Assembly: GCA_947447375.1 (NCBI GenBank)
Contig: CANFJB010000005.1
Span: 110,478 to 174,477 of the forward strand
DNA length: 64,000 nt
Direction of reading: 5' to 3'
Source: Bacteroidota bacterium
GTDB lineage: Bacteria; Bacteroidota; Bacteroidia; Flavobacteriales; Flavobacteriaceae
A program made the translations under genes and the position numbers. The notes beneath the pieces are model-generated. The model saw nothing but the letters and a program-made list of their open reading frames with translations. It ran no database searches and was not told where the DNA came from. Of the stretch, positions 43,232 to 53,328 are shown piece by piece; position 1 is the stretch's first letter, and the number at the start of each line of letters is the position of its first letter.

Positions 43232-45013
43232 TTAATAACCATAATCATTAACTAATTTTCCATTACTTCCATCAATAAACACTTGCCAGATTGGCCAAAA
43301 TTGTCTGTTGTCAGGATTAGCACCCACTTTATAAAGTGAAGTAATTTTAGAATCTACTAAGCTATTCCAAGCGAATGAAGTGTATGCCACACCTGGATTT
43401 GTAGATTCACCTCTATTTAAACCATAAATATCTAGCGTTACGTTGTCGGCTCTGTATTTAAAGTATAAAGTTGAAGGTACTGTTGCATATTCACCCGTAT
43501 GATCACGTAAACGAGTCATTCTTGCAATTGCATCGTCCAATTTAGTTTTCAATAATCCCCAACGGATAAGAGCTTGTTTACGTTCCATTTCACCTGTAAA
43601 CTCAAATTTATGTTCGTCAACGATAGCATTAAACATTGCAGGTTTGCTATTTAATGCATTAACATATTGATCTACTTTTACCGGTTGATCAGCTGGAGCA
43701 AATGCTCTTCTTCTTAATTCTTTCAAGTAAGGAGCTGCTGCTGCTGGACCTTCAACTTCGTTTGCAGTTTCTGCGGCCATCATTAAGACTTCAGCATAAC
43801 GCATGTACATTTTATTGATTCCATCATCATTTGTAGAGGTAACCATTCTGTTCATCCATTCGTATCTGTATTTACCAAAATACCATTTATTGAATGCATT
43901 TAATTGTTGTTTAGCAATTCCTGCTACTGCAGTTCCATATTTGTAAGGAACACATGTTACATCTCTTCTTGTATCTACTTGATCATAATCATAGAATACG
44001 TTTGGAAGCGGTCCGGCAACTCCACCTTTAGCGGCACCATTAGCTTGATATTGATCTATACTTGTATGATAAACTGCAAATGTAAATAACATTCTACCTC
44101 TACCATCAGCGAAAGGAAGTTCCCAAAGAGATTCTCCACCAGCAGTTATATTTTCTTGGTTGTATTTTCTCCAAAGGTTTTCAAATGAAGGCTCCAAACG
44201 AGCTTTACCTGATTGAATTACCGCACGACATTCAGCTAAAGCTAAAGGATACATGTTGGCAACTGATAAATCTGGGTCATTACTTCTACGAACACCGTCA
44301 GGATATTGTTGGTATCCACTTGCAGCTAAAGCTAAACGAGCACGTAATCCTTTAACAAATGCTTTGTTTACTCTTTCAACACTTGTAGTCCAAGCTGTTT
44401 CATTTGGCCAAGGAGTTAAATCTGAAGCTTCACCAAGGTCTGCAATTAATTGTTTGTAAATTACATCTCTATTTGTTTTTTCAATGTAAACATTATCTGA
44501 TGTAATAGGTTCAAAACGAGCAGGTACATCACCCCAAGTTTTCAATAAATCGGCATAATAGATTGCACGTAAAGTTAATGCTTCACCTAAAAGATGTCCT
44601 AGAGGAGTTCCGGGAGTTGGATTCCCATAACGACGTAGACCGCGAATACAAATATTTGCTCTTTCAATTCCGATGTACATCATTGACCAAACGTTATTAG
44701 TAGTATTCATTTGGCTATTATTTGGTCTTGCATCATACGTACAAAGACTTGGCTTATCATCAGTTGTTGATTCTGACGAGTTGTACCATTCTGTATCAGT
44801 ATTTAAACCATACCAAGGCAAATATCTACCTCTATATGAGTTGGTTTCTGCAAAAGGAACTTTGATACCATCAACAGCACCTTTAGCTAAATCAGCAGTA
44901 GAAAAAATTACTGATTCTTCACCAGATGAAACAGCTGGAGCTTCTAAGAAATCTTGACAGGATGTGAATAAACCTGCAATAATTAATCCTGAAATTATAA
45001 TTATCTTTTTCAT
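43232..45013 (-). CDS. SusD/RagB family outer-membrane lipoprotein
   Basis: A 593-residue surface glycan-binding lipoprotein that caps its SusC partner. The lipoprotein signal ends at C19 (AGLFTSC). SusD features include the N-terminal TPR helices (NVWSMMYIGIERANICIRGL), ALTLRAIYYADLLKTWGDVP, YMRYAEVLMMAAE and RRRAF. It starts 20 bases after the SusC stop on the same strand. In this locus it is expected to bind oligogalacturonides or related pectin fragments. Confidence 0.95.
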   Translation of the reverse strand: MKKIIIISGLIIAGLFTSCQDFLEAPAVSSGEESVIFSTADLAKGAVDGIKVPFAETNSYRGRYLPWYGLNTDTEWYNSSESTTDDKPSLCTYDARPNNSQMNTTNNVWSMMYIGIERANICIRGLRRYGNPTPGTPLGHLLGEALTLRAIYYADLLKTWGDVPARFEPITSDNVYIEKTNRDVIYKQLIADLGEASDLTPWPNETAWTTSVERVNKAFVKGLRARLALAASGYQQYPDGVRRSNDPDLSVANMYPLALAECRAVIQSGKARLEPSFENLWRKYNQENITAGGESLWELPFADGRGRMLFTFAVYHTSIDQYQANGAAKGGVAGPLPNVFYDYDQVDTRRDVTCVPYKYGTAVAGIAKQQLNAFNKWYFGKYRYEWMNRMVTSTNDDGINKMYMRYAEVLMMAAETANEVEGPAAAAPYLKELRRRAFAPADQPVKVDQYVNALNSKPAMFNAIVDEHKFEFTGEMERKQALIRWGLLKTKLDDAIARMTRLRDHTGEYATVPSTLYFKYRADNVTLDIYGLNRGESTNPGVAYTSFAWNSLVDSKITSLYKVGANPDNRQFWPIWQVFIDGSNGKLVNDYGY

Positions 45014-45033
45014 ATTATTTTATATTTATTAAA

Positions 45034-48000
45034 TTAAAAACTAAGATTTAATCCAAAAACAACTTGTCTACTTCTTGGATAAGGAGAAGAATCAACTCCA
45101 GGAGTTAAAGGTGTATTTCTTCTTGTTGAAACTTCAGGATCTAACCCTGAATATTTTGTAAGAATAAATACATTGTTGCCTGTTGCGTAGAATCTTAAAT
45201 TAGATAATCCAATTTTTCCAATAAGTGATTTTTTGAAAGTATAACCTAAAGAAACTGAATTTAATCTGATGAAAGAACCATCTTCCACAGCCCAGTCGCT
45301 AAATACATATTGTTTCATAAACGGAGACCACATTGTTGTATTTGCATTTAATGCGGTTAATGCTGAAGGATCAGTAACTAATACACCTGTAAGTGGGTCT
45401 AAATTTGTCCATCTTGTTCCATCAGCCATATCTGAACCTAAGTTTCTATATTGACCATTTGGAGTAGATGTTGCAGATGTAAATTCTATTTTATTAGCAT
45501 TATAAACATTGTTACCATAGCTCCAGTTGAATGCAGCTGATAAATCAAATCCATATGCATTTGCATTGATTACTAATCCTCCAGTGTGTTTTGGATTTGC
45601 ATTTCCAATTACAGTTTGATCTAGTAAATTAACCACACCATCACCATTAATATCTTTAAGTTTCATTGAACCTGGTCGGATAGTTCCAATTGCATAAGAA
45701 CTATTAACAACACCCGGTCTTAATGTATAAACTCCAGCTGAATAATTAAAATCGCTCACTTCGTAACGACCATCACTTTGGTAACCGTACATTAATCCCA
45801 TTGAATCACCAACGTTTACCATGTAATCATTTCCAATTGCTGTAGAGGCCCAACCTGAAGAAATTCCGAAGTTATTCATTACTCCAAGTGAATTGATTCT
45901 GTTTTTATTTACACCTATATTGAAGTTAAAATTCAAACCGAAATTTTTATTTTCTACAGCAACAAGGTTTAAAGTCGCTTCAACTCCCGAGTTTTGAACT
46001 TCACCCATGTTTCTCCATTGGTAAGTATACGAAGTGTTGATATTGAAAGGGATTAATAAATCTTTAGTTAAGTTTTTATAAATTTCTACAGATCCTGTAA
46101 TTCTTCCTTTAAATAAATCATAATCTAAACCGAAGTTTTGAGTTACAGTAGTTTCCCATTTTAAGTCGGGATTAGCCATATAATCTGAAGGCGCCCAATA
46201 ATTTGGAACACCATTGATCCATGTAGTAGCATACGATTGAAGTGTTTGATTAGTTTGTCCTGTAGGAATATTATTATTACCTGCAAGACCATAACTAGCT
46301 CTTAATTTCAATGAATTAATCCAATTAACGTCTTTTAAGAATTTTTCTTCTTTAAGTTTCCAAGCTACAGCTGCTGAAGGGAAGTAACCCCATTTATTTG
46401 CACCTAAAAATTTACTTGATCCATCCGCTCTGTAAGTTGCTGTGAATAAATATTTATTGAAAAGATCATAGTTTACTCTTCCAAAGAAAGACATTAATTT
46501 ATCATCTGGATTGTAATAATTATTTACAGATAGTGGCTTTCCTTGAGAACTCAAATTGATAGTGTTTTCAAATGTAAATAATTTTGGAAATCCTTGAATA
46601 GTACTTGTTATTTGATTGGAACGATAATCGATAGTTTCTTCACCAATTAAGACTTTTAATTTTTGGTTACTTCCGATAATATCTTTAAAATCAATATTTA
46701 AAGTATTTGAATTTCTAATACGTAATTCTTTTCTATCAGAAATTACTAAAGAGGATAATCTTTGGTTTTCTGCTGCAGGTACATTATTTGCGTAGTAAGT
46801 TGAACGTCCATAAAAACGATAGTCAAGATAGTTATAATTATCCAAACCTATATCAGATTTAAACTGCATATTATCTAAAATTTTCCATCCGAAACTTGTT
46901 TGCATGTTAAAGTTTTTTCTCAATTGCAGACGATTATTGTCTGCAACAGAAACGAAAGGATTGGTTAAATAACCTGAAATAGCTTCATCTGTATCATCGG
47001 TAGTTAAAGCTGGAATTGGAATAGGAGAATATCCTACTACATGTCGTAAACGAGAATCCGCTGACGAAACTTCTTTTTGTTCGTTTGCTCCACCTCCATC
47101 AATTTTTGTGTCTGAATAACGAAGAGTGAATGATAAATCTACTTTTTTACTTGCTTTACTTTTCAAAGACAAAGAAAGGTTGTTTCTAAGGAAATCTGAA
47201 CCTATCATAATTGCTTTTTCATCGTAACGAGCATAATTAAAATTAAAATTCATTTTATCAGAACCTCCTCTAACGCTCAAATCTTGGCTTAATACCTCTC
47301 CTAAACGACCGTAAATTTCTCTTTGCCAATCAATAGGTTGAACATTATTATATTGACTATTGTTAGCCCAAGGACCATAATATTGTTCAAATGAAGGGAT
47401 ATCATTTTTAAGCAAAGCAAATTCATATTGCCATTTAACATAATCAGAAGGACGAAGAACATCAATTGTTTTTGCAATTCTTTTTACACCGCTAAATACA
47501 TTATAATTTACCGCAATTTTAGCACCGTCTTTACCACTTTTTGTAGTAACAATTACTACACCATAAGCTCCTCTAGAACCATAAATTGCAGTTGAAGATG
47601 CATCTTTTAGTATGGTAATATTTTCTATATCAGAAGGAGAAATATCATTAATAGTATTTACTGGAAAACCATCTACAATTAATAATGGTGCACTTTCTTG
47701 AGTTAATGATCCACCACCTCTAACTTTAATTTTAATGTCGGCATCAGGAGATCCTTCAGTAGAAGTTACTTGAACTCCGGCAATTCTACCAGTTAAAGTC
47801 TCAGCAACATTTGCCAATGGATTTTTCTTTAAAGCATCACCTGAAATAGAAGCTACAGAACCAGTTAAATCAGATTTTTTTGAAGTTCCGTATCCTACTA
47901 CTACAACTTCATCCAATTTTGCTTCGGTATTTTTTAAAGCAATATTAAAAGATTTTTTTTGTCCTACAACTTGAGTAAGGGTTTCATATCCTAAGAAAGA

Positions 48001-48249
48001 AAACACTAACTCACTTTTAGAACTTGCTACATTAATGGAAAATTTTCCATCTAAATCTGTACTTACAGAATTTTTAGTTCCTTTTTCGATAACATTTACT
48101 CCTGGAATGGAAACTCCAGAGGCATCTATTACTGTACCACTAACAGCAATATTTTTTTGAGCCCAAACTGTTGCACTTGAAAGTGTAAACAGTAGCAGGC
48201 CTAAAAATAAAATGTTTACTCTTTTTTTAAGTAAATTTTTAAAACTCAT
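45034..48249 (-). CDS. SusC/RagA family TonB-dependent outer-membrane transporter
   Basis: A 1071-residue porin for oligosaccharide import. Signal peptide at about 1-30; the N-terminal carboxypeptidase-regulatory-like domain runs from VSGTVIDASG to DGKFSIN; a plug with the TonB box region DEVVVVGYG follows; then a 22-strand barrel ends in terminal phenylalanine (FGLNLSF). Co-oriented with susD (20 bases) and GH28 (41 bases), it forms the core of the pectin locus. Energy would come from a TonB/ExbBD complex encoded elsewhere or from the TonB-like gene at 30593. Confidence 0.96.
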   Translation of the reverse strand: MSFKNLLKKRVNILFLGLLLFTLSSATVWAQKNIAVSGTVIDASGVSIPGVNVIEKGTKNSVSTDLDGKFSINVASSKSELVFSFLGYETLTQVVGQKKSFNIALKNTEAKLDEVVVVGYGTSKKSDLTGSVASISGDALKKNPLANVAETLTGRIAGVQVTSTEGSPDADIKIKVRGGGSLTQESAPLLIVDGFPVNTINDISPSDIENITILKDASSTAIYGSRGAYGVVIVTTKSGKDGAKIAVNYNVFSGVKRIAKTIDVLRPSDYVKWQYEFALLKNDIPSFEQYYGPWANNSQYNNVQPIDWQREIYGRLGEVLSQDLSVRGGSDKMNFNFNYARYDEKAIMIGSDFLRNNLSLSLKSKASKKVDLSFTLRYSDTKIDGGGANEQKEVSSADSRLRHVVGYSPIPIPALTTDDTDEAISGYLTNPFVSVADNNRLQLRKNFNMQTSFGWKILDNMQFKSDIGLDNYNYLDYRFYGRSTYYANNVPAAENQRLSSLVISDRKELRIRNSNTLNIDFKDIIGSNQKLKVLIGEETIDYRSNQITSTIQGFPKLFTFENTINLSSQGKPLSVNNYYNPDDKLMSFFGRVNYDLFNKYLFTATYRADGSSKFLGANKWGYFPSAAVAWKLKEEKFLKDVNWINSLKLRASYGLAGNNNIPTGQTNQTLQSYATTWINGVPNYWAPSDYMANPDLKWETTVTQNFGLDYDLFKGRITGSVEIYKNLTKDLLIPFNINTSYTYQWRNMGEVQNSGVEATLNLVAVENKNFGLNFNFNIGVNKNRINSLGVMNNFGISSGWASTAIGNDYMVNVGDSMGLMYGYQSDGRYEVSDFNYSAGVYTLRPGVVNSSYAIGTIRPGSMKLKDINGDGVVNLLDQTVIGNANPKHTGGLVINANAYGFDLSAAFNWSYGNNVYNANKIEFTSATSTPNGQYRNLGSDMADGTRWTNLDPLTGVLVTDPSALTALNANTTMWSPFMKQYVFSDWAVEDGSFIRLNSVSLGYTFKKSLIGKIGLSNLRFYATGNNVFILTKYSGLDPEVSTRRNTPLTPGVDSSPYPRSRQVVFGLNLSF

Positions 48250-48290
48250 AATTTAATTGTTTGTTGGTTATTATTTATAGATTGGGTAAT

Positions 48291-49715
48291 TTAATTCGCT
48301 TTTTCAATTTTCATTCCATTGATGGTTGTATTAATAAAATTCAAATTTTCAACATTTTCAATTGAAAAATTGGTTTTTACTTTATCAATTACAACATTTT
48401 TGAACAAAATATTTTTTATTGGTGTCGACTTATGTCCTTTTGCTAAAATAGCATATTTTCCTCCGTTTTTTACTTTAATATTTTCTAAAACTATAGTATC
48501 AATTCGTGGTAAATAATTACCATCTTGATTTCCGTGAACAGAATAAAACAAATCAATTCCTAAAACTGATTCACCTACTTCGCCTATTTCAATATTTCTT
48601 ACATATAAATTCTCGACAAATCCTCCTCTTCGGGAATTCGATTTTAATCTAATTGCTCTTTCTAAATCTGGACTATCCATCACGCAGTTTTCTACAAATA
48701 CATTTCTAACTCCAGCAGAAATTTCACTTCCTATAGTTACACCTCCATGTCCATCGTACATTTTACAGTTTTGAACGTAAATATTTTCTGACACAATATT
48801 CACTCTTCTACCATCTGTATCTCTTCCTGATTTAATTGCAATACAATCATCACCAGTATTGAAATTGCAATTTCTTATAACTACATTTTTTGAATATTCC
48901 GGATCACAACCATCGTTATTTGGACCATGACTTGTTACAGTTACTCCATCAATAATGACATTATTAGATTTCATAGGATGAATTACCCAAAATGGTGCAT
49001 TGATAATTTTAATATCTTTAAGCATCACATTATTACATTCAAAGAATTCAACAAAGTTAGGTCTCAAAAAATTGCCATCTCCAAAAATGCGCTCATTTAC
49101 AGGCACATTATCTTCTGCCATTTTCATTAATTTGGCTACGTCCTGCTTTGGATCCCCTTTTTTCCAACCATAAGTGTCTTTTCCGCACCAAGACCACCAA
49201 TTTACATTGTTACCCTGACCATTTATTGTTCCTTTACCAGTTATAGCAACATTCTTTTTTTGATAAGCATATATTAAAGGAGAATAATTCATTACTTCAG
49301 TACCTTCAAATGAAGTTAAAACCAACGGGTAATCTTTTGGATTTGTGCTAAATACAATTTCCCCGCCTTCTTCAATATGCAAGTTAATATTGCTATCCAA
49401 ATGAATTGGACCAGTAAAGAATTTACCTGTAGGTACTAAAACTGTACCACCTCCGTTTTGAGAACAAAGTTGAATTGCATTTTTAAAAACTTCTGAGTTA
49501 TTAAAAACACCATCTCCTTTTGCGCCGTAATCATTGATGTTATAGACTTTATTTACAAAAGTAGGTTCTTTAATATCTTGAATCTTAGTTATAGCATTTG
49601 CCCAAGCAACATCGCTACTATTGTCCGATATTTGTTTGCTTGAAGCACAAGAAAACAAAAATAATACTAATAGTAGAATAACACTTGGAACTCTAAACAT
49701 ACTTTTTTTAATCAT
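48291..49715 (-). CDS. Polygalacturonase-type glycoside hydrolase family 28 lipoprotein
   Basis: A 474-residue lipoprotein; the lipobox cysteine is C23 (LFLFSC). The GH28 beta-helix shows NNDGCD (the variant of NTD), GDDCIAIKSG with the catalytic pair D289-D290, GHGGVTIGSE and AIRLKSN (the RIK variant). It would hydrolyse galacturonan, probably as an exo-enzyme, on the outer membrane or in the periplasm. It is the first gene of the operator-controlled operon that continues to susC, susD, GH43, PL10 and CE8. Confidence 0.93.
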   Translation of the reverse strand: MIKKSMFRVPSVILLLVLFLFSCASSKQISDNSSDVAWANAITKIQDIKEPTFVNKVYNINDYGAKGDGVFNNSEVFKNAIQLCSQNGGGTVLVPTGKFFTGPIHLDSNINLHIEEGGEIVFSTNPKDYPLVLTSFEGTEVMNYSPLIYAYQKKNVAITGKGTINGQGNNVNWWSWCGKDTYGWKKGDPKQDVAKLMKMAEDNVPVNERIFGDGNFLRPNFVEFFECNNVMLKDIKIINAPFWVIHPMKSNNVIIDGVTVTSHGPNNDGCDPEYSKNVVIRNCNFNTGDDCIAIKSGRDTDGRRVNIVSENIYVQNCKMYDGHGGVTIGSEISAGVRNVFVENCVMDSPDLERAIRLKSNSRRGGFVENLYVRNIEIGEVGESVLGIDLFYSVHGNQDGNYLPRIDTIVLENIKVKNGGKYAILAKGHKSTPIKNILFKNVVIDKVKTNFSIENVENLNFINTTINGMKIEKAN

Positions 49716-49768
49716 AATAAATTGTATTCCCCAATAAACATTGGGATTTTTTTGATTTTGTATAATTA

Positions 49769-49790
49769 TGCAATCGATTACACAAACATA
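49769..49790 (-). promoter_or_regulatory. Promoter box plus LacI-type operator (site 3)
   Basis: On the minus strand TATGTTTG (49790-49783) is directly followed by TGTAATCGATTGCA (49782-49769). It lies 53 bases before the GH28 start and would control the whole GH28-susCD operon. Confidence 0.8.
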
Positions 49791-49941
49791 TGTAATTATT
49801 ATTATATTACCAAATAAAAATGCATAAAAAAATATAAAGTAAAATTAAATAGCGGAATTATTGCGAAAATAATTTTTTTAATAAATTAATATCAAATTTT
49901 AAATTTACTATAATTAATAGTATTCAGAAAATTAACTTGAT

Positions 49942-51288
49942 TTATTTTTTTATTATTTTCCAAGTGGTAGAAGACTGATTGATTTGTAGGTTTACAAGAT
50001 AAATACCACTACTTAACTCAGATAAATTAATTTTAGTTTTTTGAAATGATGATACTGATTCAATTTGAGAAAAAACTTTTATTCCTGAAATGGAAAAAAC
50101 AGTAATTTTTGCCTCGCCTGAAATTGTAGCAGGAATTTCAATATTCATTTCGTTTTCAACAAAAGTTGGATAATGAGTTATTTTAATGTCATTATTTAAA
50201 TCTGACAATCCCATAACATTTGGGCAACTTGTTGAAAGTACTCCAGCTGATGTAACGTTCAATGTAGCTCCTGCTCCACAACTAATATTTGGAATATATG
50301 TCGCAACATCATTTACAGGGATTACTGTATAAGGGTAGGTTGGTGCAGAAACAGTTCCAACATTTGCGGTTCCGTTAAGACAACCTGAAAATTGAATTGC
50401 AACAGTTCCTCCATCGGTACTATTGTAATTTCTATAAACACTTGAAATATTAGCAAAATTGGTGTTTTCAACATAACAAGTTAAATTATTAGCACCACCA
50501 CCAAGACCAATAGCTAAAGATCCTGTAACATTAGTATTGTAATAACAATTTAAAATGTGGATTTCACCATTTCGGGCTCTTGGCATTCTTTCCTTACAAC
50601 CGTTGGCCCAATAACAATTTTGAAAAGTAATGCTATAATGCCCGTCAGAAGGAAAATCAGTTGCTCCTGAACCAATTAAATCTGAAAAACGATGGTCATT
50701 TGAACCTCCTGAACCTCCTGCAATTGCTGGTTTTAAATAGGTGAATTTACACCAAGAAATCGTAATATTATCTGAGAGTCCTTTATTGTCAAAATTGCCA
50801 TCCATTCCGTCTTGAAATTCACAATGATCCACCCATAAATTAGTACAACCATCGGCGGTAAGATTATCTCTTCCATCAACATCATATGCTCCTGGTCCTT
50901 CGAAAATTAAATTTCTAATAATTACATTATTCGATCCAGGCTTGATATTTAGAATTCCTGAATTTTGCGCTGAGGTCACAAAGTCGCCAACGGTTATCTG
51001 AGTATTTCTAAGACGAGCACCTGGTAAACCGATGATGGTTTTATTATTTAATAATACAGTAGTGTAAAGACAATCAATAACTCCCGAAACTAATATTACT
51101 GAATTAGCAGCAGTTGTAGAAGTTAAAGCGTTTTTAAAAGCAGTGTAATTCGTTACAGTTACTGGCGTAGCATTACCTCCGCCTGTAGCTGCGGCACCAA
51201 AACCTTCCGGTTGTGTCATACAATAATTTTGGGCGGTAACATTATTAAAAAAAAGTACTAAGCTTAAAAATGTTATTAATTTTTTCAT
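49942..51288 (-). CDS. Pectate lyase, polysaccharide lyase family 1, T9SS-secreted
   Basis: A 448-residue exported PL1 enzyme. Signal peptide at 1-19 (ending TAQ). The beta-helix opens with TQPEGFGAAATGG, typical of PelB-like lyases, and has WVDHCEFQDGMDGNFDNKG for the Ca site and KERMPRARNGEIHI for the catalytic Arg region. The last 75 residues or so are a T9SS domain (HYPTFVENEMNIEI to WKIIKK). Unlike the 827-residue PL1 it has no extra modules. It is transcribed alone from its own operator/promoter and is adjacent to the regulator gene. Confidence 0.93.
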   Translation of the reverse strand: MKKLITFLSLVLFFNNVTAQNYCMTQPEGFGAAATGGGNATPVTVTNYTAFKNALTSTTAANSVILVSGVIDCLYTTVLLNNKTIIGLPGARLRNTQITVGDFVTSAQNSGILNIKPGSNNVIIRNLIFEGPGAYDVDGRDNLTADGCTNLWVDHCEFQDGMDGNFDNKGLSDNITISWCKFTYLKPAIAGGSGGSNDHRFSDLIGSGATDFPSDGHYSITFQNCYWANGCKERMPRARNGEIHILNCYYNTNVTGSLAIGLGGGANNLTCYVENTNFANISSVYRNYNSTDGGTVAIQFSGCLNGTANVGTVSAPTYPYTVIPVNDVATYIPNISCGAGATLNVTSAGVLSTSCPNVMGLSDLNNDIKITHYPTFVENEMNIEIPATISGEAKITVFSISGIKVFSQIESVSSFQKTKINLSELSSGIYLVNLQINQSSTTWKIIKK

Positions 51289-51337
51289 TACGGTTTAACT
51301 TTATAAATAGGTAAGTTACAATCACATCAACTATTTG

Positions 51338-51359
51338 TGCAATCGATTACAAAAATATA
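51338..51359 (-). promoter_or_regulatory. Promoter box plus LacI-type operator (site 4)
   Basis: On the minus strand the palindrome TGTAATCGATTGCA (51351-51338) overlaps a -7 box TATTTTTG by two bases. It lies 50 bases before the PL1 start and 184 bases upstream of the divergent regulator gene, so it could serve both. Confidence 0.75.
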
Positions 51360-51534
51360 AAAATTATTCAATTATCAAATTTATTTTTATTTAATGTATT
51401 TTTTTATTGATGCATAAAAAAAGTTCAAATAAATTATTGAATTAAAACCAAATCGTTGACAACACCATCTGCTGAAATATTTAATTAGAAAAAAAATATT
51501 ACTTTTACCAACTAAATTAAATAAGTATTTCACA

Positions 51535-52557
51535 ATGAGTGAAAAGCCAACCATTTACGATATTGCGAAAGCATTAAATATTTCTGCAGCAACTGTATCG
51601 AGAGCTTTAAATAATAATCCGAAAATTAGCAAAGCAACCTGTCAACTTGTGGCAGAAACAGCTGCTAAAATGAATTATAAGCAAAATAAATTAGCGCTTG
51701 CCTTACGTAGCGGAAAAAGTAATAATATTGGTGTAATTGTTCCACGTATTGATAGTAATTTTTTTGCTTCTGTAATTCGTGGAATTGAAGAAGAATTATA
51801 TCCTCATCAGTACAATGTTATTATTTGTCAAACTCATGAAGACGAAAAAAGAGAAATTGAAAACATCAACACGCTTTTAAATGCTCAAGTTGATGGAATA
51901 TTGATGTCTATATCGAATGTAAGTTCGGAAAATGATCGAGTAATTAAAAGAGTAGTTGACAAAAATGTGCCTTTAGTTTTTTTCGATAGAAAGAAAAATA
52001 TCGAAGGAGTAAGTTCAGTGACAATTAACGATTACGATGTGGCATACTCAGCAACTCAACACCTAATTGACCAAGGCTGTGAAAGAATCGCTCACATCAC
52101 AGGGGATAAAACTTTGGAAATCTTTCAAAATCGTTTCAAAGGCTACAAACAAGCGGTTATTGATAACGGATTGTATTTTGAAGAAGACTATGTTTTCCAA
52201 ACCAAAAGTAGCTTAGAATCTGGGAGTTTGGCTGTAAAGAAATTCTTAGACTTGAAAAATCCACCAGATGCTATTTTCTCTTCAAGTGATTTTGCTGCAC
52301 TTGGAGCAATTCAAGAATTAACCGCACGAGGAATCAAAATTCCAGAAGATTTTTGTGTAGTAGGTTTCGGTAATGAACCATTTACAAAATTCATGGAACT
52401 TTCAATTTCTACAGTTGATCAATGTCCAAAAGAAATGGGGAAAATGGCTGCGAATGTTCTAATAGAGCAAATGAAAAATTCTGAGAGTATTAAAAATGAA
52501 AAGAAAGTCGTTTTAACTACGGAATTATTAATCAGAAAATCATCTTCAAGAAAATAA
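51535..52557 (+). CDS. LacI family transcriptional regulator
   Basis: A 340-residue repressor/activator of the LacI family. The N-terminal helix-turn-helix TIYDIAKALNISAATVSRAL is at about 6-25, the hinge region lies near 50-62, and a periplasmic-binding-protein-like effector domain follows (NIGVIVPRID, GIEEELYP, VVGFGNEP). It is at the centre of the pectin locus beside one of four matching palindromes, so it is the likely regulator of that set. The effector is probably a galacturonate or KDG derivative; this is inference. Its own promoter is not clear. Confidence 0.93.
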   Translation: MSEKPTIYDIAKALNISAATVSRALNNNPKISKATCQLVAETAAKMNYKQNKLALALRSGKSNNIGVIVPRIDSNFFASVIRGIEEELYPHQYNVIICQTHEDEKREIENINTLLNAQVDGILMSISNVSSENDRVIKRVVDKNVPLVFFDRKKNIEGVSSVTINDYDVAYSATQHLIDQGCERIAHITGDKTLEIFQNRFKGYKQAVIDNGLYFEEDYVFQTKSSLESGSLAVKKFLDLKNPPDAIFSSSDFAALGAIQELTARGIKIPEDFCVVGFGNEPFTKFMELSISTVDQCPKEMGKMAANVLIEQMKNSESIKNEKKVVLTTELLIRKSSSRK

Positions 52558-52575
52558 TATAAAAATTATTATTTT
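52551..52575. terminator. Weak AT-only hairpin between lacI-type gene and CE12 gene
   Basis: AAAATAATA/TATTATTTT with a 7-base loop lies between convergent genes and overlaps the regulator's stop. Having only A-T pairs makes it a weak terminator. Confidence 0.4.
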
Positions 52576-52578
52576 AAA

Positions 52579-53322
52579 TTATTTTATAGCTTTTACTAAA
52601 TTTTGAAATTGGGAATTAGTCAATAATTTCAATTGAGAAACTGCTAACTTGGCAATTTCTGTTGCTCCTTTTATAGATAAATGGGTATCATCATCTTTGC
52701 CTTCAGGATAATACGGTACTTCTCCTGGCTTAAAATGCAAATGCAATTGCTTGGATTTTTCTGGTCCGTAGTCAATCTCCAGCGACTCAGTTAAATATTC
52801 CATGTCTATAAATGGAACATTATATTCTAAAGCTACCAAACGCATTTCCATAGAATACGTTTCATGTTTACTGATTAAAACTCCCTGCTCATTAAAATTT
52901 CTTCTCGCAATAGGTGAAAATAAAATTGGGATTGCTCCTTTTTCTCTTGCTTCTTTTACAAACTGAATTAAATTGTAGCGATAAGCAGTATGTGGATTGG
53001 TATAGCGTAACGAATCGGTGACTTTTCCATCGTTATGGCCAAATTGAATAAATACATAATCGCCTGGTTTTAGGACTTTATAAACGGCTTCCCATTTTTT
53101 TTCTGCTATAAAACTTTTGGTGCTTCTACCGTTCACAGCTCTATTGTCAATAATCACATCCGATTTAAAAAAAGTTGGCAACACTTGACACCAACCGAAT
53201 TCTGGATTGGTATCAGGATTTACTTTGGTCGCCATCGTGGAATCTCCAATGGAATAAATTGTTGTTTTTTGTGAAAACGAATTCAAGGTAATAAACAGTA
53301 ATAGTAGCCCTAATTTTTTCAT
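52579..53322 (-). CDS. Rhamnogalacturonan acetylesterase-like SGNH hydrolase (CE12)
   Basis: A 247-residue periplasmic esterase with a signal peptide (1-17). The SGNH blocks are GDS at 26-28 (Ser28), NGRSTKSF with the oxyanion Asn, GHND near 95-98, and DDTH with D212 and H214. It matches the CE12/RGAE family that removes acetyl groups from rhamnogalacturonan I. It is the last gene of the large catabolic operon, 6 bases after CE8, and convergent with the regulator. Confidence 0.9.
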   Translation of the reverse strand: MKKLGLLLLFITLNSFSQKTTIYSIGDSTMATKVNPDTNPEFGWCQVLPTFFKSDVIIDNRAVNGRSTKSFIAEKKWEAVYKVLKPGDYVFIQFGHNDGKVTDSLRYTNPHTAYRYNLIQFVKEAREKGAIPILFSPIARRNFNEQGVLISKHETYSMEMRLVALEYNVPFIDMEYLTESLEIDYGPEKSKQLHLHFKPGEVPYYPEGKDDDTHLSIKGATEIAKLAVSQLKLLTNSQFQNLVKAIK

Positions 53323-53328
53323 AATAAT

